Shown here: positions 37,387 through 47,244 of the stretch, in pieces | Layout: each line of letters begins with the position of its first letter | Numbering within the stretch: position 1 is the first letter of the stretch | NCBI RefSeq assembly: GCF_021190955.1 | Contig: NZ_JAIOAO010000005.1 | Location: 489,609 to 553,608 of the forward strand | From: Parachryseolinea silvisoli | Lineage (GTDB): Bacteria > Bacteroidota > Bacteroidia > Cytophagales > Cyclobacteriaceae | Direction: 5' to 3' | DNA length: 64,000 nucleotides | Program-made: the position numbers and the translations under genes | Notes under the pieces: generated by a model | Seen by the model: only the letters and a program-made list of their open reading frames with translations | The model's database searches: none | Told to the model about the DNA's origin: nothing

Positions 37387-37584
37387 ATATAGGTCGGTGA
37401 TACTGGGCGCAATCTCGCTGTCCCGTATACTGAGATGTAACCTAAGCAGTCGTTTACGCACACGTTTTCAGGAAATTTTCTTCCAATAATGTTCAACTCT
37501 CTGGTTTTCAACCAAATCCGGGTCATGCTTTCGATTGAAATAAAAAAATTCTAACTTTCTTACATTATTACCCTCGCCCAGCCT

Positions 37585-38175
37585 ATGGCGTCTGAACTCA
37601 ACCTTTCGGACTTCTTCTCTTTGCCTGCCACAGAACAGGCAAAGGCCTTTGAGGCACTTTACGACCGTTTCGAACCGGCCCTATACCGGTATGTCTATAG
37701 TAAAGTGAAGAAGAAGGAAGTCTGTGAAGAAATTGTGCAAGAGATTTTCCTGGCGTTGTGGGCTAAGCGCGATACACTCGTTATTAACACATCGGTAGAA
37801 GCCTGGCTCTTTGGGGCGGCGAAGAATAAGATTCTTACTTTTATGAAGTCCCGTTCGGTACGCGAGCGCTATGCTGCCGACTTTGTACTGTATGCTTCCG
37901 AGCGTGTGGATAACTCCAGCGAAGAGTTGCTACATCTGAAAGATCTTTATAAGACTATTGAAGAAAGCCTTTCCGGGCTGCCGAAGCATTATCAAACGGC
38001 TTTCCGGCTTAGCCGCATGCAGCACGAGCCCACGCAGCGTATTGCCGAGCATATGAAGATCTCACCCCGGACGGTAGAGAATTATATATCCGCGGCATTG
38101 AAGCACCTGCGGTTGTCGTTGGATCGGGTGATGCTTTGGATGATCGTTATGAAGATATTTCTGCTTTGGAGATAA
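37585..38175 (+). CDS. ECF RNA polymerase sigma factor
   Basis: A 196-residue ECF sigma-70 protein. Region 2 includes LYRYVYSKVKKKEVCEEIVQ and EIFLALWAKRD, and region 4 includes LSGLPKHYQTAFRLSRMQ followed by the HTH MKISPRTVENYISAALKHL. It matches the Bacteroides expansion family of sigma factors that activate SusC/SusD operons. Divergent from fecR across a 198-bp region. The C-terminal tail is hydrophobic (MLWMIVMKIFLLWR), common in this group. Expected target: the promoter of the 36242-30727 operon. Confidence 0.94.
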   Translation: MASELNLSDFFSLPATEQAKAFEALYDRFEPALYRYVYSKVKKKEVCEEIVQEIFLALWAKRDTLVINTSVEAWLFGAAKNKILTFMKSRSVRERYAADFVLYASERVDNSSEELLHLKDLYKTIEESLSGLPKHYQTAFRLSRMQHEPTQRIAEHMKISPRTVENYISAALKHLRLSLDRVMLWMIVMKIFLLWR

Positions 38176-38782
38176 ACATCACTCGGATTTGCCTTGCGCA
38201 ATAAGTCCACAGCCTTCGGGTCTTCAATAAGGGCTTCTATCCCTTACACGGGCACATTCAAATATATGTCCATTAATTCAATCGATTGGAACGGAGGATT
38301 CAAGCAAACAACCACGTCCTTATCGGGGTGTTTTATGGAAATAAATTAACGGATTTTACCTGATACACAGATCATGTAAAATATTCCCTGATGTTGGCGA
38401 CCTTCGATGAATTTAGGGGAAACTGAATTACAGCAACACATTAACACATCTTGACACCGTTTAATAATTCAAGTCGACCGTTCAATAAGTTGGTATAGCG
38501 CTCATTCGCAATTCCGGGTAAAGCACACACAATCATCTTATACACCTATACATTTATCGCGGCTATTTTCAAATAACACGTAAGGGTTAGGAGATATTTT
38601 CATCGTCTTTTATACAAGAACTGAAAAACATTCAACCAAACGTTGATGACACTTTATTAAAAAGCTGTCGTGAAGAACATCCGATGAACGGCATATACTA
38701 TAGTTATAATAAATAGTAAGACCGCTGCCGTCTGTCCTACTTCTTCAGCGATGTTAGCGATTGAACCGAAAACATAACCCAT
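38176..38782. other. AT-rich intergenic region
   Basis: 607 bp between the sigma gene and the GH5 gene, visibly more AT-rich than its neighbours. I find no supported ORF and no strong long hairpin apart from AAGGG/CCCTT near 38229-38245. The promoter of the three-gene T9SS cargo group must lie here. Confidence 0.5.
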
Positions 38783-40879
38783 ATGAAAACACTAAAACCG
38801 GAATTACTAATCAACACCTGGAGCATCGTTGCCCTATCCGTTATGCTTAGCGTCACCGCAGCACTTGCACAGACCCCCGTACAGAAAAATGGAAAACTCA
38901 GTGTTTGTGGCACCAAACTATGCAACCAGTACGGCTCGCCAATACAGCTACGGGGCATGAGCACGCATGGGATCCAATGGTATGGATGGGGCAGTTGTCT
39001 TACCGAAGCATCGCTCAACGCACTTGCCAACGACTGGGGAGCTGACATCCTGCGCATTTCAATGTATATCCAGGAAGGTGGCTACGAAACAGACCCCGCC
39101 GGATTTACCAACCAGGTAAAAACACTCGTTAACGAAGCAACTGAACGCGGCATGTACGCCCTCATAGACTTTCACCAGCTGAACCCTGGCGATCCGAACT
39201 TTAATACCAACAGGGCAAAGACCTTCTTTACCGCAATGGCCAATGAATTTAAAGATTATAACAATGTGATCTATGATATCTGCAATGAGCCTAACGGCGT
39301 GGGCTGGACAACCATCAGGAACTACGCCATACAAGTAATACCCGTCATCCGCGCCATTGATGGCGATGCTGTTGTGCTCGTAGGCACACATGGCTGGTCT
39401 ACCTTCGGCGTATCCGGCAATGGCACATTGCAAGACGTGGTCAACAACCCCCTCCCGTATTCAAACGTCATGTATACCTTCCACTTCTATGCCGGCTCTC
39501 ATGGTCAGGCATACCTCGACATGCTCAACAACGCTTCGAATGTGCTGCCTGTTTTCGTGACCGAGTTCGGGAGCCAGACTGCCAGTGGCGATGGAGCCAA
39601 CAACTTCACCCGCACCCAACAGTACATCGACCTGATGAGAACAAAGAAAATCAGCTGGTGTAACTGGAACTACTCCGACGATTTTCGCTCCGGCGCCGTA
39701 TGGGAAGAAGGTACTTGTTCCGCAGGACCCTGGACCGTAAGCCAATTGAAGCCCGCAGGTGCATGGATACGCGAACGTATGCTTTCTCCAGCCGATGATT
39801 TCCCGGGCGGTGGCGGCGGATGCGAGCCAGTAAGCGCAAGTGCCGATGATGGAAACGTGCCGGCTAATGTACTCGACAATAACCTGAACACGCGCTGGTC
39901 TGCCAATGGCGATGGACAGTGGATACAATTCTGCCTCGCCACCCAGCAAACAATAAACGGTGTAGCCATTGCCTTCCATAACGGAAATGTGAGAACTTCC
40001 GAATTCGACATCCTTACTTCACTGGATGGCTCCACCTGGGCTACCGCAGCAGCAGGCCTCAACAGCAGCGGAACATCACTCAATGCGGAAACATTTACAT
40101 TCAGCCCAAGAACTGCGAAACATGTACGCATCGTGGGCCACGGCAACAGTGTAAACCTGTGGAACAGCTATGCAGAAGTAGATATCCTTACCGTAACAGC
40201 GCCAGCCTGCGAGCCTGCAGTGGCCAGTGCTGACGATGGTAACGTAGCGACCAATGTGCTCGACAATAATACAGCCACACGCTGGTCTGCCAGCGGCGAT
40301 GGCCAGTGGATACAGCTATGCCTCAGTAGCGCCAGCACCATAAGCGGTGTGCAGATAGCGTTCTACAAAGGCAATGAACGGCAGTCTATCTTCGATGTGC
40401 TCGTCTCACCCGATGCTACCACCTGGACCACCGCCGCTACAACGCGCCAAAGCAGCGGAACAAGCCTAACACTTGAAACCTTCACCTTCGCATCCGTAAC
40501 GGCGAAATATGTCCGCATTGTCGGCCATGGCAACTCCGTAAACGCATGGAACAGTTATACAGAAATAAAAACCATCACGACTGCATCAAGAACATTGGTG
40601 GTTGACCAGGACACACCGTCTGAAAATATGGCACTGAGCATTTATCCCAACCCCGCTCACGACCAGGTTACTTTCGCTTACGAAATAAAAGAAGCTGCAC
40701 GGATACACGCATCCCTATACACGATAGGAAACGGCTATACGAAAGCATTGATCGATGAACATCAGGAGGCAGGCCATCACGAAATAATAATCGATACAAA
40801 AATGCTCCCAAAAGGGCTGCATGTAATTAAGCTGATACACAAAGGCAATATATACGTTGAAAAATTAGCAACACAATAG
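38783..40879 (+). CDS. Secreted GH5 endoglucanase/mannanase with two CBM32-like modules and T9SS domain
   Basis: A 698-residue enzyme. Signal peptide to about residue 30 (AALAQ). The GH5 barrel (about 35-335) has YDICNEPNG with acid/base E169 and VFVTEFGSQ with nucleophile E261, close to GH5 cellulases of the bacterial endoglucanase type. A glycine linker leads to two discoidin/CBM32-like modules (about 347-472 and 474-598), each with ASADDGN, TRWSA-GDGQWIQ and VRIVGHGNS, then a T9SS type A sorting domain from SIYPNPAHDQ near 620. It is probably a beta-1,4-glucan or related endo-enzyme displayed at the surface. It is first of three co-directional genes spaced 43 and 59 bp. Confidence 0.92.
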   Translation: MKTLKPELLINTWSIVALSVMLSVTAALAQTPVQKNGKLSVCGTKLCNQYGSPIQLRGMSTHGIQWYGWGSCLTEASLNALANDWGADILRISMYIQEGGYETDPAGFTNQVKTLVNEATERGMYALIDFHQLNPGDPNFNTNRAKTFFTAMANEFKDYNNVIYDICNEPNGVGWTTIRNYAIQVIPVIRAIDGDAVVLVGTHGWSTFGVSGNGTLQDVVNNPLPYSNVMYTFHFYAGSHGQAYLDMLNNASNVLPVFVTEFGSQTASGDGANNFTRTQQYIDLMRTKKISWCNWNYSDDFRSGAVWEEGTCSAGPWTVSQLKPAGAWIRERMLSPADDFPGGGGGCEPVSASADDGNVPANVLDNNLNTRWSANGDGQWIQFCLATQQTINGVAIAFHNGNVRTSEFDILTSLDGSTWATAAAGLNSSGTSLNAETFTFSPRTAKHVRIVGHGNSVNLWNSYAEVDILTVTAPACEPAVASADDGNVATNVLDNNTATRWSASGDGQWIQLCLSSASTISGVQIAFYKGNERQSIFDVLVSPDATTWTTAATTRQSSGTSLTLETFTFASVTAKYVRIVGHGNSVNAWNSYTEIKTITTASRTLVVDQDTPSENMALSIYPNPAHDQVTFAYEIKEAARIHASLYTIGNGYTKALIDEHQEAGHHEIIIDTKMLPKGLHVIKLIHKGNIYVEKLATQ
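39822..40580 (+). repeat. Tandem pair of CBM32/discoidin-coding modules (copy in GH5 gene)
   Basis: Two units of about 375 bp, closely similar to each other and to a matching pair at 43694-44457. Module 1 here is closest to module 1 there (shared ANVLDNNL/ANVLDDNL and TRWSANGDGQWIQFCL), and module 2 to module 2, so the pair was probably copied as a unit. Confidence 0.85.
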
Positions 40880-40922
40880 ACCATAAGCACACATTACACC
40901 AATCTAAACCACGCAATGATGT

Positions 40923-43900
40923 ATGAAAAAAATAACGAACTTCCTTCGGTCGTGGCATATACTGTTTATACTATGCCTGATCACAACAACCCTATGCCAT
41001 AGCATACAAACAAAAGCGCAGACCTTGCCTGCCAACTTCCAGCGTGTAACGGTAGCCACCGGATTAAATACACCTACGGCCATGGCGTTCACCCCCGATG
41101 GCAGGATACTTATCTGCCAAAAAGGAGGTCAGCTTCGCGTCTACAAAAACGGAAGCCTGCTCACCACACCGGCCATCACACTATCTGTCAATACAGCAGG
41201 CGAACGCGGACTCATCGGCGTAGCCGTAGACCCAGCTTTCACAACAAACAACCTTGTATACCTCTACTACTCTACCTCCGGCACAACAAAGAACCGGGTA
41301 AGCCGGTTTACCATGAGTGGAGACGTGCTCACAGGTGAGACGGTAGTCCTCGATTTTCCCAACGACACCCACATGTATCACAATGGCGGCGGCATCACCT
41401 TTGGCACCGATGGTAAACTGTATATTCTCGCCGGTGATGATACGAATACAGCCAACGCCACAAACCTCGATAGCCCCTTCGGAAAAGTGCTCCGCGTTAA
41501 CCCTGATGGCTCCATACCTACGGGCAATCCGTTTACCGGCGGCACCACACGCAGCAAAGTGTGGGCTTATGGCGTGCGTAACCCGTATACATTGGCAAGC
41601 GATCCGCAATCGGGCAAACTGTTCGTTAACGATGTAGGTAACGCTACCTGGGAAGAAATAAACGATGCTACTACGGGTGGAAAGAACTTCGGCTGGCCGT
41701 CTAAAGAAGGCATGTGCACCAGCGGTTGCTCGGGCCTCACAAACCCTATTTATGTTTATAGCACCAATAGAAATTCCCCGCCACCCAATGGCCAGGGTTG
41801 CGCGATCAATGGCGGCACATTCTTTAACGGCGCCATCAGCAACTATCCCGCGGTATACAATGGCAAGTACTTTTTCCTGGACTACTGCGGCGGCTGGATC
41901 GATTATATAAACCCCGCGCTGGCATCGCCCACCCGCACCTTATTCGGCAGCGGCTTGCCCGACGGAATGGTGTATATCAAACAAGGTACAGACGGAAACT
42001 TATACTTCCTCAACCTCAATAACGGCAGTCTCTATCGCATCATCTATACACTCAACAACCCGGCTCCCGTCATCACGCTGCAGCCACAACCGCTTACCGT
42101 GCCCCAGGGAGGCACCGCTACCTTCAGCGTCACCGCTACCGGCAGCCAACTCTCCTACCAGTGGCGTAAAGGTACAACCAACATCGCGGGAGCTACCGCT
42201 TCTACCTACAGCATTACCAATGTACAACCTTCACACGAAGGAAATTATAACGTAGTAATCACGAACCCCGGTGGCAGCGTAACCAGCAACCCGGCATCCC
42301 TGACCGTAACAGCGCTGCCTACAGCAACGATCACTTCCCCCGCCAATAATACCACGTTCAGAGCCGGCGATGTGATCAGCTATGCAGGTACAGCAACAGA
42401 TCCTGACGATGGCACACTGCCCCCGAGCGCCTATGAGTGGTTCCTCGACTTCCGCCACGAAAACCACGGTCATGGAGGGCCCGAACTTGTCGACGGCGTA
42501 ACCAGTGGCTCATTCACTATCGACACCCGCGGCCATGCCGAAACAAATGTATGGTACAGATTGTACCTCGTGGTCACGGATTCTGACGGCGCCAAAGACA
42601 CCGCCATGGTAGAACTAGACCCCATCGTGTCCGATCTTACCTTTACCACACAGCCCGCAGGACTGCAGATACTCGTAGATAACATTCCCATTTCAACACC
42701 ACGCAATACAGAAGGTGTCTCCGGCACAACACGCCCCATCGCACCCGTATCACCACAAACAGTAGCAGGTACAACCTATGTGTTCGACCGTTGGGCACAC
42801 GGCGGCCCACCCTCTCAAACCATTACCATCACCGACAATGCGGCTACCTATACGGCTATCTATAAAGTAGCCCCTGCCCCCATTATCCTCGCGCCAACGC
42901 ACGACGCTTATGTACGAAACGGCACCAATGCCGCCATAACGCATGGCACTACCGATGCGGCTAACCTCATCGTGAAGCGTGCACTCGCGGCGCAGGTCGA
43001 TAATAGCAGGGAGACCTATTTCAAATTTGACCTCACCAGCATAACCGGCGTGATCGCCGCCGTACAATTAAAAGTCTTCGGGCGCATTGAAGATGCTTCC
43101 CTCACCAACCTGCCCGTAGAAGTGTTCTCCGTCTCCAACACGACCTGGACAGAGACTACCCTTACCTGGAATAATAAACCAGCCACATCAGCCCCGGCCA
43201 TTGCGTCGGCAACCGTTACCGATGCAACCGCCAGGTACTATACGTGGGATGTAACCGATTATGTAAAGAACGAAGTAGCGAATGGCCGCAGGGTGGTAAC
43301 CCTGGCGATGAAAAGTGTGCCTGAACATAACCCCAGAATATTATGGAACTCAAAAGAAACCGGCACCAACCCACCGCAGCTTGCCGTAGTTGCAGAAAGT
43401 GGTGGCAATGCGTCTCCTACTACATCCATAACTTCTCCCGCCAACGGCACTACATTCACCGCACCGGCTGCTATTACAATCGACGCCAGTGCCGCCGATA
43501 GTGACGGCACAATAACCAAGGTGGAGTTCTTCCAGGGCACTACCAAACTCGGCGAAGATACATCAGCTCCCTATAGTTTCACCTGGACCAATGTGCCCGC
43601 CGCTACCTATTCACTGAGCACCGTGGCCACCGATAACCTTGGTGCTACGGGCACATCCACAACGGTAAACGTCACCGTACAGGCAGCCCCCTCATGCCCC
43701 GCCGCAATAGCAAGCGCCGACGATGGAAATGTACCCGCCAATGTACTCGACGATAACCTCAGCACGCGCTGGTCTGCCAATGGCGACGGCCAGTGGATAC
43801 AATTCTGCCTGCAAACGCAACAGTCCGTACGCGGTGTAGCAATAGCCTTTTACAGTGGTAATATACGATCATCCAACTTCGATGTGCTCACGTCTCTCGA

Positions 43901-44753
43901 TGCGAACACATGGACAACCGCTGCAGCAGGCCTGAGCAGTAGCGGCACATCACTCGATCCACAAACATTTACGTTCACACCGCAGCCAGCAAAATATATA
44001 CGCATCGTGGGCCACGGCAACAGTGTAAACGCCTGGAACAGTTATACGGAAGTAGACATCCTCACCGTAACAACACCCGCCTGCGAACCCGCAACGGCCA
44101 GCGCTGACGACGGAAACATAGCCGCCAACGTGCTCGATAACAATACAGACACACGCTGGTCTGCTAGCGGCGATGGGCAATGGATACAATTCTGTCTTAG
44201 CACGACCAGCACCGTAAGCGGCGTGCAGATAGCCTTCTACAAAGGCAACGAAAGACAATCTTCCTTCGATGTACTTGTCTCCGCCAATGCTTCCACCTGG
44301 ACAACCGCCGCCACAGGCCTGCAAAGCAGCGGAACAAGCCTGGCCCTTGAAACTTTCACCTTCACAGCCATACCAGCAAAATACGTTCGCATCGTAGGTC
44401 ACGGCAACAACGTAAACGCCTGGAACAGCTACACAGAAGTACGAATAACAAATACGCCGGCATTGAACAACACGACCCGTGATAGTACGTCCCTCGGTGA
44501 ATCAGACGTCATCAGTCACCCGAACCCCACCGACGGACAAGCAACCATCACCTACCGTGTGTCCGAACCCGGCAGAGTCACCCTATCGATACACGACGCC
44601 CGTAACAACCGCACCATAACGCTTATCGATAAAGTCCACACCGCCGGCACACACCAGCTAACCCTGGATACCAGGTCCTTTACCCGTGGCGTGCACATCC
44701 TAAAACTCACCACCCGTCAAAAAACAACCACTCACAAACTGCTCAAAAATTAA
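40923..44753 (+). CDS. Secreted PQQ-dependent sugar dehydrogenase-like protein with Ig, DNRLRE, CBM32-like and T9SS domains
   Basis: A 1276-residue modular protein. Signal peptide to about residue 33. Residues about 36-375 form a GSDH-type propeller: PTAMAFTPDGRILICQKGGQ, GERGLIGVAVDPAF, MYHNGGGITFGTDGKLYI, VWAYGVRNPY, the layout of soluble glucose/sorbosone dehydrogenases that use PQQ. Then come Ig-like domains (about 378-570), a DNRLRE-type jelly roll (about 655-820), another Ig-like domain (about 830-920), two CBM32-like modules (about 924-1180) and a T9SS sorting domain to the end. Oxidation of sugars at the cell surface is the likely role, though some homologues may only bind sugars. Located between GH5 and PL6 genes. 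Confidence 0.88.
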   Translation: MKKITNFLRSWHILFILCLITTTLCHSIQTKAQTLPANFQRVTVATGLNTPTAMAFTPDGRILICQKGGQLRVYKNGSLLTTPAITLSVNTAGERGLIGVAVDPAFTTNNLVYLYYSTSGTTKNRVSRFTMSGDVLTGETVVLDFPNDTHMYHNGGGITFGTDGKLYILAGDDTNTANATNLDSPFGKVLRVNPDGSIPTGNPFTGGTTRSKVWAYGVRNPYTLASDPQSGKLFVNDVGNATWEEINDATTGGKNFGWPSKEGMCTSGCSGLTNPIYVYSTNRNSPPPNGQGCAINGGTFFNGAISNYPAVYNGKYFFLDYCGGWIDYINPALASPTRTLFGSGLPDGMVYIKQGTDGNLYFLNLNNGSLYRIIYTLNNPAPVITLQPQPLTVPQGGTATFSVTATGSQLSYQWRKGTTNIAGATASTYSITNVQPSHEGNYNVVITNPGGSVTSNPASLTVTALPTATITSPANNTTFRAGDVISYAGTATDPDDGTLPPSAYEWFLDFRHENHGHGGPELVDGVTSGSFTIDTRGHAETNVWYRLYLVVTDSDGAKDTAMVELDPIVSDLTFTTQPAGLQILVDNIPISTPRNTEGVSGTTRPIAPVSPQTVAGTTYVFDRWAHGGPPSQTITITDNAATYTAIYKVAPAPIILAPTHDAYVRNGTNAAITHGTTDAANLIVKRALAAQVDNSRETYFKFDLTSITGVIAAVQLKVFGRIEDASLTNLPVEVFSVSNTTWTETTLTWNNKPATSAPAIASATVTDATARYYTWDVTDYVKNEVANGRRVVTLAMKSVPEHNPRILWNSKETGTNPPQLAVVAESGGNASPTTSITSPANGTTFTAPAAITIDASAADSDGTITKVEFFQGTTKLGEDTSAPYSFTWTNVPAATYSLSTVATDNLGATGTSTTVNVTVQAAPSCPAAIASADDGNVPANVLDDNLSTRWSANGDGQWIQFCLQTQQSVRGVAIAFYSGNIRSSNFDVLTSLDANTWTTAAAGLSSSGTSLDPQTFTFTPQPAKYIRIVGHGNSVNAWNSYTEVDILTVTTPACEPATASADDGNIAANVLDNNTDTRWSASGDGQWIQFCLSTTSTVSGVQIAFYKGNERQSSFDVLVSANASTWTTAATGLQSSGTSLALETFTFTAIPAKYVRIVGHGNNVNAWNSYTEVRITNTPALNNTTRDSTSLGESDVISHPNPTDGQATITYRVSEPGRVTLSIHDARNNRTITLIDKVHTAGTHQLTLDTRSFTRGVHILKLTTRQKTTTHKLLKN
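43694..44457 (+). repeat. Tandem pair of CBM32/discoidin-coding modules (copy in PQQ dehydrogenase gene)
   Basis: Two units of about 380 bp. They are near-copies of the pair at 39822-40580 in the GH5 gene, with shared blocks such as VRIVGHGNSVNAWNSYTE. Similarity is high enough at DNA level for recombination between the genes. Confidence 0.85.
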
Positions 44754-44812
44754 AAAAACAGCAGCGTACGATTCCAGGGTTACAAGACCAGACCTAAACT
44801 AATACCAATATT

Positions 44813-46990
44813 ATGAAAAACCAAGACACTCGAGAACCTTCGACTAACCGTACTTTATCACCAAAGATTGTAAACGTACCGTTGTTATTCTTTCTTTTCA
44901 TTGCGTTACCGGGAAAAACGCATGGACAAACCGTAACTTCCCTTTCAGCATTGCAAACAGCAATCAATAATGCAGCTGCCGGCAGCACGATCACATTAGC
45001 GAATGGTACCTATACCGCATCTAGCGACATTGTGATTACTAAAACAGGAACCGCCAGCCAGCCTATAACCATACAAGCCCAATCGATCGGGGGTGTTACC
45101 ATTGGCGGTACTGCCGGTTTTGCCTTGAATAGTCCCGCGGCATATATTGTCATCAAGGGTTTTAGATTCACCCATAGCGCCTCTCAGGCTACCATGGCCA
45201 GCGGCACAAACCACTGCCGTTGGACCCGCAATGTCTTTGACACGCCCGGCGCCGGAGATTACCTGCTGCTGAACGGCAATGACCATGAAGTGGATTACAA
45301 CACGTTTCAGAATAAGGAAGACCCGGGCAAATTTATTATTGTGCGGGGTTCCGGCTCACAAATTGCCCAACGGCTGTGGATACACCACAATTACTTTTTC
45401 AACCAACCCGCACAAAGCGGCAATGGTAATGAAACCATTCAGTTTGGACTGAGTGGATATAGTCTCTCCAATAGCAACAGCATATTTGAGCATAACCTTT
45501 TTGAACAATGTGCCGGCGAGAATGAACTGCTTTCGGTAAAAGCATCGCAGCTCACCATACGGTATAATACCATTCGAAATTGTCCGGCGCAATTTACGCT
45601 AAGGCATGGAAACCGCTCCGTCATTTACGGTAATTACTTTGTCAATACTCCGGGACTACGCATTTTTGGAGATGATCACATTATCTTCAGCAATCATTAT
45701 CGGGACTGCAGCGTCGCCATTGTTATCGGCAATGGCGATGGCGAAGTCGCCGACGGTGCTCCCCTTACGTCACATGATCGCCCCGACCGCGTGCTCATCG
45801 TTTTCAATACGCTGGTAAACAATACAACAAACATTCAACAGCCTGGCCGTACCAGTGGCCTGGGCTCTACATATATAACAGTGGCCAACAATATCATACA
45901 AGGTGGTGGTGCGGCAGCCAGCATTGCCGGGCCGTATACAAATCCCACATGGTCAGGAAATATCATCTGGAACACGGATGGCGCCGGCGCCATGCCTTCG
46001 GGCGGATACAGCAATGTGAATCCGCTGATTGCACCCAATGCAGCGGGCACATACCATCTGCAATCGGGAAGCCCGGCCATTGGCACCGCGGTAGGGTCAT
46101 ATCCCAATGTTACCGCGGATATGGATGGACAACCCCGATCTTCCTCATTGGACAAAGGAGCAGATGAAGTTTCCTCCTCGCCCGTGACCGCCCAGATCCT
46201 TTCACCGTCCATGGTTGGTCAAAATGGCTCTGTTTCAACAACACTTCAGAATGTTGCGCTTAACAAAACCGTTACCGCTTCCGGCAGCGACACCAATCTC
46301 CCGACGGGGGCTGTAGACGGAGACAATACCACTCGCTGGTCGGCACAACCCATGCCACAATGGTTGGAAGTTGACCTCGGAGGTTTATATAACATCAGTA
46401 AAACGGAGGTCATCGCGTACCAGGATCGTGTCTACCAGTTTAATATTGAATCTAAAACAACTTCGGCAGGCTCCTATACCCAGATTGTAAACAGAAGTAA
46501 TAACACTACTCCGGCCACCATTGCAGCTCCGGTTACAGATACTTTCTCACCGGTGGCTGCCCGGTATGTAAGAATAACGGTTGCAAGCGCCACCGATTAT
46601 ACGGGTACATGGGCAAGCCTTCTGGAGTTCCGGATATTCGGTATATCCGCTTCCGCCGGCCAGAACGCGGAAGATCTGAGGATCACTTCAAAAGCTCCGA
46701 TCACAGACGCTGAAAACATATCCATAGAAGAGTCAGATTCAATGCTGGAGGCCTATCCCAATCCTGTGTCAAAAGAGATAAAGATTAAATATGTCGTGAA
46801 AAAAGATGGCCATGTAAAATTATTCCTGTCAGACACCATATTATCCAAAAGCGTATCATTGGTAGATGAAGATAAAAAGGCGGGAATATATTACGTCGTA
46901 GCCGATCTGTCTTCGCTACCGGCTGGAATTCACACCCTAAAACTCATGCGAGGTAGAGACACCACTGTCTTGAAGCTTCTTAAGAAATAA
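44813..46990 (+). CDS. Secreted PL6-family polysaccharide lyase (chondroitinase B/alginate lyase fold) with discoidin and T9SS domains
   Basis: A 725-residue protein with a signal segment (about 18-42, LLFFLFIALPGKTHGQ). A right-handed beta-helix (about 45-450) contains NGNETIQFG, ENELLSVKAS with K243 and FTLRHGNR with R264. The K-R spacing of 21 equals that of the catalytic Lys250/Arg271 pair of chondroitinase B, strong evidence for an active PL6 lyase. A discoidin-like domain (about 485-625, TRWSAQPMPQWLEVDLGG) and a T9SS sorting domain (from AYPNPVSKE near 647) follow. Alginate is the more usual PL6 substrate in marine and soil Bacteroidota; dermatan-type substrates remain possible. Third gene of the cargo group, followed by a terminator. 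Confidence 0.9.
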   Translation: MKNQDTREPSTNRTLSPKIVNVPLLFFLFIALPGKTHGQTVTSLSALQTAINNAAAGSTITLANGTYTASSDIVITKTGTASQPITIQAQSIGGVTIGGTAGFALNSPAAYIVIKGFRFTHSASQATMASGTNHCRWTRNVFDTPGAGDYLLLNGNDHEVDYNTFQNKEDPGKFIIVRGSGSQIAQRLWIHHNYFFNQPAQSGNGNETIQFGLSGYSLSNSNSIFEHNLFEQCAGENELLSVKASQLTIRYNTIRNCPAQFTLRHGNRSVIYGNYFVNTPGLRIFGDDHIIFSNHYRDCSVAIVIGNGDGEVADGAPLTSHDRPDRVLIVFNTLVNNTTNIQQPGRTSGLGSTYITVANNIIQGGGAAASIAGPYTNPTWSGNIIWNTDGAGAMPSGGYSNVNPLIAPNAAGTYHLQSGSPAIGTAVGSYPNVTADMDGQPRSSSLDKGADEVSSSPVTAQILSPSMVGQNGSVSTTLQNVALNKTVTASGSDTNLPTGAVDGDNTTRWSAQPMPQWLEVDLGGLYNISKTEVIAYQDRVYQFNIESKTTSAGSYTQIVNRSNNTTPATIAAPVTDTFSPVAARYVRITVASATDYTGTWASLLEFRIFGISASAGQNAEDLRITSKAPITDAENISIEESDSMLEAYPNPVSKEIKIKYVVKKDGHVKLFLSDTILSKSVSLVDEDKKAGIYYVVADLSSLPAGIHTLKLMRGRDTTVLKLLKK

Positions 46991-47013
46991 TACTACTCCC
47001 ATTACCATTAACG

Positions 47014-47041
47014 AAGGTCTGCCTATTGCCAGGCAGGCCTT
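47014..47041 (+). terminator. Intrinsic terminator after the PL6 gene
   Basis: AAGGTCTGCCT (47014-47024) pairs with AGGCAGGCCTT (47031-47041) with one G-U pair and a 6-nt loop, followed by a short T-tract. It lies 24 bp after the PL6 stop. Confidence 0.75.
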
Positions 47042-47096
47042 TTCCTGCTTTGAGGCGTAAGACCGATTGGTTATGTCCCTATCATGGCATAAGCGG

Positions 47097-47118
47097 ACCT
47101 GCCTGCCGCCAGGCAGGT
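47097..47118. repeat. Palindromic repeat unit
   Basis: ACCTGCCTG / CAGGCAGGT, a perfect 9-bp stem with loop CCGC. It shares the core GCCAGGCAGG with the terminator at 47014-47041, so the two may derive from a dispersed palindromic repeat. Confidence 0.5.
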
Positions 47119-47244
47119 TCGAACCAGGTTAGCATATAGCAGAGATTTTTACATTTTCTCAAAAAAAACTGCAAAACGTCTTACTACGCAAAAAGGCTGC
47201 GCAGTTGCCCCTAACCTTTGTATCGTTAATTAAATATAAAGGTT

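Noticed and set aside
39822..44457. CRISPR or satellite-like array
   Set aside because: The repeats are in-frame protein modules of about 375 bp, not short direct repeats with spacers. No CRISPR array was seen anywhere in the window.
47115..47124. T-loop-like GGTTCGAACC upstream of the Ro60 gene as a fourth Y RNA
   Set aside because: It is a simple palindrome next to a repeat hairpin; no D arm, acceptor pair or UGCCGUA stem surrounds it.
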